Below, one piece after another: positions 18,929 to 29,796 of a stretch of DNA of 64,000 nucleotides. How positions within the stretch are numbered: position 1 is the stretch's first letter; each line of letters opens with the position of its first letter. The translations under genes and the position numbers were made by a program. Below the pieces are notes generated by a model, which ran no database searches, was not told the DNA's origin, and worked only from the letters and a program-made list of their open reading frames with translations. This stretch comes from Opisthocomus hoazin (taxonomy: Eukaryota; Chordata; Aves; Opisthocomiformes; Opisthocomidae): assembly GCF_030867145.1 (NCBI RefSeq), contig NC_134440.1, positions 3,596,001 to 3,660,000 of the forward strand, given 5' to 3'.

Positions 18929-21564
18929 TCCACCACGGTGCCCACCCCACCCTCGCCCACCCCGGCATGGCCCCTGCCCCAGGGGGGTCCGTCTCCGTCC
19001 CAGCGTCACACCATGAGCTGCCCCTCGGATGGCCGGGCAGCCTGTGCCTGGGGGGGGGCACGGGGCCTGTCCCCCCCCAGAGACAGAGCCAAGGCAGGGG
19101 GGGGGGGTGCAAGCCCTGTCCACCCCTGGGGACCCCCCACAGTGCACAGACCCCCCCAGCCCGGAGTGGGGCCAGCACTGCCCCCCCAGCTCCAGCCCCC
19201 TAGGGGGGATGGTGCAGCCCCCCCCCCCCCCCTCCATGGCAGGGACCAAATTGGGACCCCCCCAGCGCCCCCCCCATCAGTGATGCAAAGCAGAGTTGCC
19301 ATGGCAACAGGTTGGGGAGGTTTCGGCTCCTCCTGCAGCCTCAAGGTCAGGAGGGAGAAAAGGCGGGGGGGGGGCACATGGGGGGCGCGGGCTGGGGGCT
19401 CCCCACACCACTGCCCCCCCCCGGGGGGGACCCCAGACCCCACTGCGGCACCGGCTGCTGCCACTGCTCGTCCTCACTGCCTCGCACACGTCAGACCCCC
19501 CCCCAGTGATGCGGGGTCCCTGTCCCCCACGATGCTGGGGGGGGTCCCCAATGCCCCCTGGGGGGGGGCCGGGCCAGCAGCACCCATGGGGAGGGTGAGG
19601 GGCACCCACTCCACGCCGGGGAGCCCTGATTCATCCCTGCGGGTGCTGGTTTGGCCGCGGTGGGCACCGGGATGGGGACGCAGCCGTGCTGGGGGGCGGC
19701 AAGGGGGGGCCCCCCGGGGGTCCCCCCCCAGCGCCCCGGCTCTGCCTGCCAGGCGGCACTGCCATGGCAACGCTGCCTGACCCGCGCCGCGTCCCCTCCG
19801 TCACCGCACCCGCAGCCTCATTAATTCCAGCATGGAAATCAGCTCCGCGCCGGGGGCTGGGGGCGGCGAGGCAGGGGGGGGTCGGGGGGGGGGGGCCCTG
19901 CTGCAGCCCCGGCAGCCCCCCGCGGGTGCCAGCGCCGGGCACACGCGTGTCCACGCGTGCCCACGGGACCACGCTGTGCCCGCAGCGGTGACGGGCGGGA
20001 TGGAGGGCAGCGTGGTCACCCCCCCCCCCTCCACCAAAGGGCTGGGTGCTGCGGCGGGGGGCTGAGCACCCGGGGGGGGGGCAGGGGGAGCGGCACCCGC
20101 CCCGCTCCAGCGGGATGGGGAGGGAACGGGGGGCAACGTGTGCCCCGCGGCCTCCTGCATCCCACCGCAGCCTGCGCGCCCGGGCACCCCCCGGCACAGG
20201 GGGACGCGCAGCACCCCCCAGCCCTGGGTACCACGGGTACCACAGCATCCTGCATCCCTGGGTAACGTGGGTACCACAGCATCCCACATCCCTGGGTACC
20301 GCGGGCACCGCAGCATCCCGCATCCCAGGGTACCACGGGCACCACAGCATCCCGCATCCCAGGGTACCACGGGCACCATGGCATCCTGTATCCCATGGTA
20401 CCACGGGTACCGCAGCATCCCCCAGCCCAGGGCACCGCGGGTGCCGCAGGATCCCGCGTCCCCCAGCACCCCTCGGCCCGGAGCATCCCCCCTCGCACAG
20501 CTCCACGCACCCCCGCAGCGTCCCACACGGCCCGGGCCTCGTCTGTCCCGCAGGATCCCGCATCCCCCGGCCTTCTGCATCCCGCAGGATCCTTGCAGCA
20601 TCCCGCAGCACCCCGTATCCCATGGCCTTCTGCATCCCCCGGCATCCCGAATCCCCCGGCATCCCCCCGCCTTCTGCATCCCGTGGCCTCCCGCAGCATC
20701 CCGCATCCCGCAGCATCCCGGACCCCACAGCATCCCACACCCCCCAGCATCCCCCCGCCTTCTGCATCCCACAGCATCCCACCCCCCCCCAGCATCCCCC
20801 CACGTTCTGCATCCCGCAGGATCCCACCCCCCCCAGCATCCCCCCACGTTCTGCATCCCGCAGGATCCCGCATCCCCCGGCTTTCCACATCCCCCAGCAT
20901 CCCGGACCCCGCAGCATCCCACAGCGCCGTGGACCCCGCAGCAGCCCCCACCCCGGGCCCACGCCCTGTCCCCCATCCCAAAGCACGGAGCCCCCCCCCT
21001 CCCAGCCCCCCCAGCGGGTCTCCCCCCCCCCGCGGGCCCCGGCTCCCCTCCTGCCTCCCCCCGGCTGTTGACTCTGGGCCAATCATTAACTCGGCGCGGG
21101 CTGGCGGTGATAACGAGCGGAGCTGCCGGTGGCAAGGGGGGGTCCCTCCGGTGTCGGGGGGGAGGGGGTGCCTCGAGCCCCACGACCGTGGCCCCCCAGG
21201 TCACCGAGACGGGGGGGGTGGCACCCCCCAACCCAGCTGGGTCCCCCCGCGTGGGAAGCGAGAGCCCGGCGCTTTGCCCACGCTGCGGGATGGGGATGGA
21301 GCCGGGGATCCCTGTCCCCGGGGGGGGCGGGGGGGGGCACGCCGGGGTCCCTGGAGGCGGGGGGGGGCTGAGCTAGGCCCCCAGGGATTACCCCCCCCCA
21401 TGCCACCCTGCAAAATAGGTCAGGCTGCGCCGGCGAGGCCGGGGCTGGCAGAGCCGGCGTTAACCCCCGGGACCCCGAGGGGCTCGGAATGGGGGTCTCA
21501 CGGCGGGGGGGGGCAGCGGGGGGGGCAGCGGGGCTCAGAGCCCCCCCCAGCCCGCGGTACTCAC
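18929..21564. other. Presumed SSBP4 intron 4, right side of the gap
   Basis: No SSBP exon 5 or later exon could be found on the minus strand; a search by eye for codons of the Pro/Gly-rich region (for example GFFQ) found nothing. Contains G/C homopolymers and a compound minisatellite at 20.2-20.9 kb. Confidence 0.5.
20222..20935. repeat. Compound minisatellite (34-bp units, then short GCATCCC units)
   Basis: From 20222 to about 20460 there are about seven 34-bp units of the type CCCAGGGTACCACGGGCACC followed by a GCATCC segment. From about 20540 to 20935 the array becomes 9-11 bp GCATCCCGCA-like units with a longer repeat containing CCTTCTGCATCCCGCAGGAT. It lies in the presumed SSBP4 intron and produces long false frames. 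Confidence 0.9.
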
Positions 21565-23948
21565 GTAGTCGTGGAAGGCTTTGGCCTCGCTGGAGTGCTC
21601 ACAGGTTTCCCGGCGGTCGGGAGCGGCGCAGTAGAGGTCCCAGAAGACGCTGGAGTTTGGGGGGGGGACACACAGGGGGTCAGGACCCCCCCGAGACGCC
21701 TCCCCATCCCCCCCCAACACCACCCTCACCCACAGCGCCCCACGGCGCAGCCCCCACCGCCATGGGGCACAGCCCCCACCACCAGCTGAGCCCGGCCACG
21801 CTCGTGTCACCGATGGCCGGCGGGGTGGGGGGGGGCCGGTGAAGGGACCCCCCCCCCCGGCCCCCCCCCCCCCCGGCGTGGCGGGGGCCTCCCGGCGCTG
21901 CCGCCTGTTTTCCCTGGAAACGGTCGCTACGGCCGGAGCCCAAATTCCTGGGACTTTACATCAGGGCTGCAGCATCCCGGGGCGGGATGGGGGGGTCCAG
22001 CCGCCTGCCCCCCGCCCCGGCGGGGCACGGGGACCTGGAGGGGCCGGTGGTGCGTGACCCCCCCTCCCCCCCAGCGCTGCTTCTGGGACCCCCTCCCAGA
22101 TTTGCGGGTGCGGGGGCTGGCAGCGGGAGGGTTAAGGGCCTGGAAAATGCTTTGCCCCCCCCCCCCCTCGCTGCCCCCCGCCCCTCATAAATCACCAATT
22201 AATCGTTTATTGGAAATGGGTAAACGCGGCGGCAGCGCGGCGCCCGGCACGGCCGCATCCTGCACCCCGCTGAGCCCCCCCCCCAGACCCCGGGGCGAGA
22301 CCCCCCAACACCCCCTCCTTTCCACGCCGGGGAGAGACCCCCAGCACCCCCCCCCTCCACACCGGGGTGAGATCCCCCAGCATCCCCCCCTCCACGCCAG
22401 GGTGAGACCCCCAGAATCCCCCGCCCCCCCACTGGGGTGCTCTGCTGGGGCCCCCCCCGGTGCGGGGGGGCCAGCCCCGGGTTGGGGCCCCCCCCTCACC
22501 CCTTGCCCGGTGCCAAATTGGATCCATCTGGAGGGAGGGGGGCGGGGGGGGCCGGGGTGCAGCCAGGGTACGACGCAGGGGGGCTCCCCCCCCCCCAAAA
22601 TCGCTGATGGGGAAAGCAGAGCGGCTGTCGGGTACGAGGTGACGTGCAGCGGGGGGGGAGCAGCCCCCAGCCCCAATCCCAGCCCCACCGCTGCAGAGGG
22701 GGGGTCCAGCCCCCCCCAACACCCCCCCCCCCCCCCACTCACCACCACCAGGAGTGCAGGAAGCCGGGGGGCTCGCCCAGCGTGATGTTCTTCTCCCATC
22801 GGATCTGCGGAGTGGGGGGGGGTGTCAAGGCGGGGGGGGGTCAGGCAGCCCCTCACCAGGCCCGACGCCCCGCAGTGGGCTCGGGGGAGCTGGGGGGGGG
22901 GGCTGCAGTGCCCCCAGCCCGCGGGATGGGGGGGGTCAGGGGGTGCTGCCCCCCCCCCTCACCTCCGACAGGAAGGTCTGCGCCGATTTCTGGGCCCCCA
23001 CGTGCAGCAGGTACTCGTAGACGTACAGCGCCAGCCTGGGGGGGGGACACGGGGATGGGGGGGGGACACGGGGATGGGGGGGTCAGGGCAGAGCCCCCCC
23101 ACCCCCAGGGGTGCCCCCCAGGCCACGGTCACCCCCCCCAGCCGAGAGACCCCGCGTGACGACCCCGTTAACCCAGGGCAGGATTCCCGGGGGGGGGGAG
23201 GTTGATGTCACCTCCCTGAGAGGTGACACCGCGCCCCCCGCCCCCGGTGACACCGGGCAGTCGCTCCCATCACCGGGGGGGGGGGACGCCCCCGCTCCCC
23301 ACCGTCGGGGTGAGCCAGGGACGGGTGACACGACCCGGGGGGGGGACGAGGGGGGTCACCGCGGGGGTCCCCTGCCAAGGGACCCCTCCCCGGGGTATCC
23401 CGGCGCCGCGTCCCCGGGGCTCCATCCCAACCCCGCCCCGGCACGGCGGGACGGGACCCCGGGGGGGCGGCCCGGGCTCGGGGGGGTGGGGGGGACCCCG
23501 TCGTGGGGTGCTGTGCCCCGGGGACAGCGGCGGCCCCGACCACCGGGACACAGCGGGGACGGCCCGGGATGCCGGGGGACGGCAGGGACCGGGGGTGGGG
23601 GGGGGGTGTGTCACCGCGGCTCCCTGGGGCTGACGGGGACCGGGGGGGGGCGGGGGGGGGGGGGGGGGTCACCGCGGCTGCCGGTGCCCAGCTGAGCCCC
23701 GACGGCTCCCGCTGCCCCGCGGCGGCTGCCGGTGCCTCCCGGCGGGGCGGGGCCGCGGGGGTCCGCCCGCCTCCCGCTCCCCCCCCCCCCCCTTCCCGCT
23801 TCGCTCCCGTCCCCGCTCCCCCGGCTGCCGCCCCGGCAAAACTTCCGCGCCCCCCGGGCCGCTGCCGCCCCGGCCGCCGCCGCTGCACTCACTTCTCGCG
23901 GGCCTGGCCGTCCGAGGGCACGCCGGAGCCCTTGCCCTTGGCGTACAT
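21565..23948 (-). CDS. SSBP4: Single-stranded DNA-binding protein 4, first four coding exons
   Basis: Coding exons (minus): 23948-23893, 23035-22963, 22804-22743, 21649-21565. All have GT-AG borders and matching phases, giving 92 residues. They start [19 protein letters not shown], followed by a LisH-type segment ([20 protein letters not shown]), then [20 protein letters not shown] and [20 protein letters not shown]. This is the highly conserved LUFS/LisH N-terminus of SSBP2/3/4, which binds LDB1 in nuclear LIM-homeodomain complexes. The SSBP4 choice rests on neighbours (LRRC25, GDF15, PGPEP1, as in human); the N-terminus alone would also fit SSBP2 or SSBP3. The remaining two thirds, the Pro/Gly/Met-rich activation region, is absent before the N gap. 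Confidence 0.92.
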
Positions 23949-24180
23949 GCTGGGGCGGCGGCGAGGCACCGGCTGTCAGCGGCCCCGGCCCCGGTTCCCC
24001 GCCGCCATCCCGGCCCCCCCCCGGCCCCCGGCCCCGGCGGCTCCGGCCGCGCCGCCCGCGGGGGAGCTTGAAACCGCCGCGCCGGGCCGGGGTCCCCGCG
24101 CCGCCGCCGTCTCCCCCCCCGCGCGGCTGTTCCAGCAACGCCTCCCCCCCCCTCCCCTCCCCGCCCGCTCTTAAAAGGGC
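23949..24180 (-). promoter_or_regulatory. SSBP4: CpG island promoter and 5' UTR of SSBP4
   Basis: Dense CG content directly 5' of the SSBP4 start codon. No TATA box in a convincing place. Typical of a broadly expressed gene. Confidence 0.5.
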
Positions 24181-24279
24181 GATGGCAGCGCGGTGGTGGT
24201 GGGGGGGGGACAAGCGGGGTTGGAAGAGGGGGGAGCGCGGAGGGGGGGGAAGGGAAACGAGAGGTGGGGTGGGCGCGGG

Positions 24280-24665
24280 GGACGCGGACGCGAAGGGGTG
24301 GGAATGGAGGGGACGCGGAGGCGGGGGGGCGTGGGCACGGAGATGGGGGGCACGAGGGGACACGGGCACGAAGGGGTGGGACATGGATGGACACGGGCAC
24401 GAGGGGGTGGCCGTATGGCGGCACGGACGTGGGTGGGGGGGACATGAGGGGACGTGGAGGCGAGGGTTGGACGTGCCTGGACACGGACACGAGGGGGTGG
24501 GCACGGGCACGAGAGGGGCCACGCGGGGACGCGGACACGAGGGGGCGGGCGCGGGCACGGAGGGACACGGACGGACGGACGGGGGAGTTGCGTGAGCGGC
24601 GGACACGGGGGCGCGGAGGGGGGGACACAGACACTGGGGGGGGGTTCACGGACACGGGGAGCACC
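24280..24665 (+). repeat. G-rich minisatellite upstream of SSBP4
   Basis: About a dozen diverged units of roughly 28-32 bp around GGACACGGGCACGAGGGGGTG. G-rich on the plus strand; lies about 0.35-0.7 kb 5' of the SSBP4 start codon. Confidence 0.85.
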
Positions 24666-24988
24666 GGGACGGGGACCCCAACCCTGCCCGGGGGACACGG
24701 AGCCCTCCCGCCCCAGCCCTGGGGTCCCCTCGCAAGTGGGGCGTGGGGGGGGGATCCCCCCACGGGAGAACCAGAGCAGAGCCCACGGGGGACCCCGCGC
24801 GGAGCCGAGACCCCAGAGGGGCCCGATCCTGCCCGCACGCCCTCTGTGTTAATTACACAGAAGCATCATTAAGACCCTGACGCCCCCCCCCCCCCAACCT
24901 CCTCCCGTGGCCGCGTGTCCGTGCTGTCGGTGGGCACACGCGTGTGCAAGCGTGTGCCCATGCATGTGCCTGGGGGGGGGACGCTGGG

Positions 24989-25444
24989 TCGGGGGTCCCC
25001 CAGCCGAGGAGGCCGTGGGGATGCTCAGCACCCAGCTGGGCCCTCTCCAACCCAGAGATCCCCCCCGGAGATGCCCAGGCAGGGAGCAGCGCCCGAGGTC
25101 AGAGCCCCGCAGCACCCCGGGAAAGGGCCGGGGGATCCGGCAGTGGTTGGGGGGTGCTGAGCAGGGGGTGCTGCCCCCCATTCTCCCCCCCCCCGGGACC
25201 GGCTACGCCCTGGCAGGGTGACCGGGGACGGCGGGACCCGCCTGTTCCTCTTCCCGTGCCCAGGCAGAGCGACGGCCGGAGCGCAGGCGAGTCGGGGTGC
25301 TGGGGCTTGGGGGGCACGGAAAAGCACCCGCCGGGACCCCCGGGTGCTGCCCTGCTCGGGGATCTCCAGGGGGGTCTCTGGGTTGGGGGGGGCCCAGCTG
25401 GGCGCTAAGCATCCCCACGGCCTCCTCGGCTGGGGGACCCCCGA
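24989..25444. repeat. Long inverted repeat, arms ~100 bp, between SSBP4 and LRRC25
   Basis: Left arm 24989-25092 begins TCGGGGGTCCCCCAGCCGAG. Right arm 25343-25444 is its near-perfect reverse complement, ending CTCGGCTGGGGGACCCCCGA. A few mismatches and one C-run length difference are visible. The arms flank about 250 bp, so a transcript from either strand could fold into a long hairpin. Confidence 0.9.
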
Positions 25445-25580
25445 GAGGGAGCGGGGTGGGTGCCAGACTGGTCTGCACTGGTCAGCACTGGGAGGGGGGA
25501 AGCGGGAGTGGGGGTCCGCTCCAGCGGCTCTCGCTGACCCCCCCGTTTCCCACCCAGGTGCCCGTCGCGGTGGAGCGGCC

Positions 25581-27489
25581 ATGGGGCACCCTGCAGCCCC
25601 CCTAATGCTGCTGCTCCTGCTGCTCCTGCTCCTGCGCCCCGCGGCCCCCTCGACCCCCTGCTTCGCCGTCCCCCCGGACCCCCCAGCCCAGCTGGATTTC
25701 ACCAACAGCACCCAGCAGTGCGCCGAGCTGGACTGGGGCCCCTTCCAGCGGCAGAGCCGGCTGCTGCTGAGCCACAACGGCATCGGCGCCCTGAGCCCCT
25801 CGTCGCGCGTCGGGCCGGCGCTGGAGGAGCTGGACCTGTCGCACAACGCGCTGCGGGCGCTGCCGCCCGCCTTCCTGGGCCACGCGCGGGGCTTGCGGCA
25901 CCTCCGGCTGCAGCACAACCGGCTGCGGGAGCTGCCCGACGCCTTCTTCGCCAACGCCACGGCTCTGCAGACCCTGCGGCTGGAGGGCAACCCGCTGCCC
26001 GCCGTGCCGCCCACCGCCTTCCACGCCAACCTGCGCCGGCTCGCCGTGCCGTGCCGCTGCGACGTGGTGGCCAGCGTCCTGGCACCCTGCGCCTGCTCCC
26101 GGCCCGACTGCGTCGCCCCGCAGTGCCGCTGCGTCGCGTCCAACGACGACTCCTTCAACGTCACCGATTTTCACGCCCGGGAATGCCAGGGCGGCGTGGG
26201 GCTGGCGATCGGCTTGGCCGGGGCCGCCGTCGGCGTGGCCGTGCTGCTGGCGGTCACCGGCGCGGTTTGGTGCCGGCGGAGGAAATCGGGCACCGCTGCT
26301 GCCGGCGCGGGGTGGGGTAAGCGGGAGCCCTCCGTGGCCCACGGGCAGCCCCGCTACACCAGCCGGGCCGCCGAGATGGGCACCGCCGACGGCGCTGCTG
26401 CCGCGCCGGACTATGAGAACGTCTTTGTGAACCCCTGCTCCGCCGCGGCTGCGGCGCGGGGCTGGACGCCGGGGAGGCGGGAGGAACGGTACAGGTGAGG
26501 CTTGTCCCATCCCCTCCCCTGCTGTGCTGCACCGTGCTGCATCATCCCATGCCATCCTGTGCCATGCTGTGCCATCCCCATTCCCATCCCATCCCATCCT
26601 ATGCTGTCACATCCCATCCCATCCCCAACCCCATGCCATCCCATCCCATTCATCCCATCCTCATCCATCCCATCCCATCATGTGCCATGATGTGCCACCC
26701 CATCCCATCCCATCCCATCCCCATCCCATCCCATCCCATCCCATCCCATCCCATCCCATCCCATCCCATCCCATCCTATCCCCATCCCATCCCATCCCAT
26801 CCCATCCCATCCCACCCCATCCCCATTCCCATCCCGTCCCATCCCATCCCATTCCATCCCATCCTGTCCCATGATGTGCCTTCCTTTCCCATCCCATCCC
26901 ATCCCATCCCATCCCATCCCATCCCATCCCATCCCATCCCATCCCATCCCATCCCATCCCATCCCCATCCCATCCCCATCCATCCATCCATCCATCCCAT
27001 CCCATTCCATCCCATCCCCATCCCCATCCCATCCCCATCCCATCCCCATCCATCCATCCATCCATCCATCCATCCCATCCCATCCCATCCCATCCCGTCC
27101 CGTCCCGTCCCGTCCCGTCCCATCCCATCCCATCCCATCCCATCCCATTCCCATCCCCATCTCCATCCCATCCCCATCCATCCATCCCATCCCATCCCAT
27201 CCCATCCCATCCCATCCCATCCCATCCCGTCCCATCCCACCATCCCCAGGGCCCGGCGCTTGCCAGGGCTGAGCCCCCCACCCACCACCCCCTGAGCTCC
27301 CTGCCCGGGCGCAGTCACCCCGCCATGGCCTGGCCTCGGTGCGGCCGGTGCCACCTCTGTCCCCCCAGCCCCCAGGTCCCGGCGGATGACGATTACTTCC
27401 TGGAGAGCGAGGCCGTCGCCGGGGACCAGCCCATCTACGCCAACACGCCAGGCCCCGGCGAGGACATCTACATCACCCCCGACCAGTGA
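25581..27489 (+). CDS. LRRC25: Leucine-rich repeat-containing protein 25, two coding exons
   Basis: Coding exons 25581-26494 and 27369-27489, GT-AG, phase 2, 344 residues (human about 305). Signal peptide 1-23 with a poly-Leu core; LRRs at about 58-150 ([47 protein letters not shown]); a Cys-rich cap 158-202; a membrane span about 206-230 followed by CRRRK. The tail has tyrosines Y278 (YENV), Y314, Y328 (YANT) and Y339 (IYITP). LRRC25 is a leukocyte type I protein reported in mammals to restrain NF-kB and RIG-I signalling. An acceptor (CCCAG, AG at 25556-25557) lies 23 bp before the ATG, so a 5' non-coding exon is likely upstream. The start was chosen because it opens the signal peptide. The exceptional length of intron repeats is described separately. 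Confidence 0.92.
26515..27247 (+). repeat. (CCCAT)n pentanucleotide array in LRRC25 intron
   Basis: About 730 bp, nearly the whole 874-bp intron. Mostly CCCAT/ATCCC units, with blocks of the tetramer ATCC (around 26978-26996, 27047-27075 and 27178-27186), CCCGT variants (27095-27120) and scattered CCCC insertions. Plus-strand transcription gives a C-rich RNA. Both strands stay open in frames that are repeat artefacts. Confidence 0.97.
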
Positions 27490-28160
27490 GGGGCTGGCGG
27501 GGCCGGGGAGGGGGGAAGCTCGGACTCCCCCCGACGCTTCTCCCCGGGGTGACCCCAGCCCGGAGGGGACGGGGATGGCCGCTCCCCGTGGGTGGGGGCT
27601 CCGCGGTCTCCCCACGGCTGGCACGGGGACACGCGTGGTCCCCACGCACGCATCCTGCCAGGGACGCCTTTCTCAGGGGGGGTTGTTTTGAACCCCGGCC
27701 CCTTCCTTCGCCCCAGTTCCTCAGTAGCCGCCGACCACCGGCACGGTGGAGCCTTCCCGGCCGGGGACACGCGTGGGGCCCCCCCGGGGCCCCCCGGCAG
27801 AGCGGGGCCGTGGGGCGACCGCAGCGCGCGGTTCCTCTTCCCCTTTCGGCTGCCGATGGAGAGCGTCGGGGCACACGCGTGCTTGGGGACACGCCGGCAC
27901 TTGGGGACATCTGGGCACCGGGACCAGCCCCGCTCTTGCCTGCACCCCCCCTTCTCCTGCTAAATCTGCCAATTTGGGGAACAGAGGATAAAAAAAACCC
28001 CTTTTTTTAACGCTCCTGGTGAGAGCGCTGCCGGGCTGTGCGTCCCGAGGGGACCGGCAGCCTGGGGACGTGGGGACCCCACGGCTTCTCCGTGTGCCCC
28101 CCCCCAGCTCTGTGCGGGTTCCCCTGAGCTCCGGCCCTTGTGACGCTCCACCGCGCGCCC

Positions 28161-28166
28161 ATTAAA
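28161..28166 (+). terminator. LRRC25: Candidate variant polyadenylation signal of LRRC25
   Basis: ATTAAA about 670 bp after the LRRC25 stop codon, in a short AT-rich island within GC-rich DNA. The 3' UTR would cover 27,490 to about 28,185. Inferred. Confidence 0.4.
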
Positions 28167-28442
28167 CGATTTAATTATCGTCCATGACCTGCGCCGCTCG
28201 TGGTCTGCTGGGAGCTGCGGGCAGGACGCGGGGTGGGTGTCCCAAGGGTGACCCCCTGCCCGGTGCCGTGCCCGGGTCGGGTCCGTCCCTTGGCAGCAGC
28301 AGGGTGGCACCGGCCGAGCAGAGCGGGGTTCGTTATCGGTTAACGGCGCGCTGACGGCCCCGGTACGGCTGTCGGTAGCACAGGGGTGGCTGCAAACATT
28401 AACCCGAGGGAGCTGCCCGAGGCGGGAGGTCCCTGGGGAAAG

Positions 28443-29272
28443 TCCCCGGAGCCCCCAGAGTCCCTGTCCCCAGAGCCCTTGTCCTCCAGAGCCCCCTTGT
28501 CCCCAGTCCCAAGGGACCAGGACTCTCAAGGACAGGTCCCCAGAGCCGTGTCCCCAGAGCAGGGGTCCCAAGGTGCCATGACCTTCAAGGACAGGTCCTC
28601 AGACCCCCTGTCCCCAGAGCAGGGGTTGCGAGGGACCAGGACGCTCATGGACAGGTCCCCAGACCCTCTGTTCCCAGAGCAGGGGTCCCAAGGGACCAGG
28701 ACTCTCGAGGACAGGTCCCCAGACCCCCTGTCCCCATAGCAGGGGTCCCAAGGGACCAGGACCTTCAAGGATGGGTCCCCAGAGCACATGTCTGCAGAGC
28801 AGGGGTCCCAAGGGACCATCACCCTCACAGACATGTCCCCAGACCCTCTGTTCCCAGAGCAGTGGTCGCAAGGGACCAGGACCCTCACGGACAGGTCCCC
28901 AGAACCCCTGTCCCCAGAGCAGTGGTCGCAAGGGACCAGGACCTTCAAGGACAGGTCCCCAGAGTCCCTGTCCCCGGAGCAGGGGTCCCAAGGGACCAGG
29001 ACCTTCAAGGACAGGTCCCCAGAGCTGATGTCACTTTGGCCCAGGTCTCCAGAGTGGAGGTCGCTGAAGCTCAGCTCCCTCCAGTCCACGCCTTCAGAGT
29101 GGAGGTCCCCATAGCTTGTGTCTCTCAAGCCCTGGTCCCCAAAGACCCCCATCCCCAGAGTGGATGTCCCCATCTCCCATGTCCCTCAAGTCCTGGTCCC
29201 CAGACCCCACATCCGCAGACTGGAGGGCCCCAGATCCCATGTTCCTCAAGCCCAGGTCCCCACCGGGAGCTG
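28443..29272. repeat. 60-bp-period minisatellite between LRRC25 and GDF15
   Basis: From 28501 to 29040 there are nine units of exactly 60 bp (core AGGGGTCCCAAGGGACCAGG and GACAGGTCCCCAGA). Diverged units with a similar ~60 bp spacing continue to about 29272, and a shorter degenerate part precedes 28501. The period is a multiple of 3, so several frames stay open with 20-residue repeats. Located between two convergent gene ends. Confidence 0.95.
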
Positions 29273-29796
29273 CCAAGGGGCCGAGCAGCCCCGGATACCC
29301 CCGGGACGGAGCAGAGAGGAGCTGTGACCAGCAGAGCCACACCATCCAGCTGAGGCGAGACACAGCGCGTGCCACCACCCTCCGCGGTGGCAGAGCCCGG
29401 GGAAGCCGGGGTTTCCCCCATCTCTTGGTGTCTGCGGGGTCCCGCGGCCGGAGGTACCTGGAAATCAGGCAGCGGCCGCATCCTGGCTGGATGTCCTGCC
29501 CGGGGGGTCAAGGCTGTGCCCAGCAGGACCCATCTCAAGGACACAAACAACTCAAAGGTCTCCGGGAGCGTCGCCCAGGCATTACTCACACGCTACGGCG
29601 GCCGCTGGCAGAGTGGGAAGGAGCTGGTCTGGCCCTGGAAAGCCAGGAGGATTTACCAGCAAATCCGTACGGAGCCAGCTTCTGGCGGGACGCCTGGGGA
29701 GGGGGGCGGAGGGGCTGAGCCGTGGGACCACCGGCTGAAGCTGGCCCGCTGCGGGGCTTCGGTTGGAGACCAGAACAGCATCCCTGCTCCCTTCAC

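Noticed and set aside
26515-27247. His/Pro/Ile/Ser and Trp/Asp/Gly/Met repeat proteins
   Set aside because: They translate the CCCAT array in the LRRC25 intron; all frames are similarly open.
26515-27247. Interstitial telomere repeat
   Set aside because: The unit is GGGAT/TGGGA, not TTAGGG.
28443-29272. 20-residue repeat protein of over 200 codons on the minus strand
   Set aside because: The 60-bp period is a multiple of three; several frames give comparable repeats and there is no gene signal around them.
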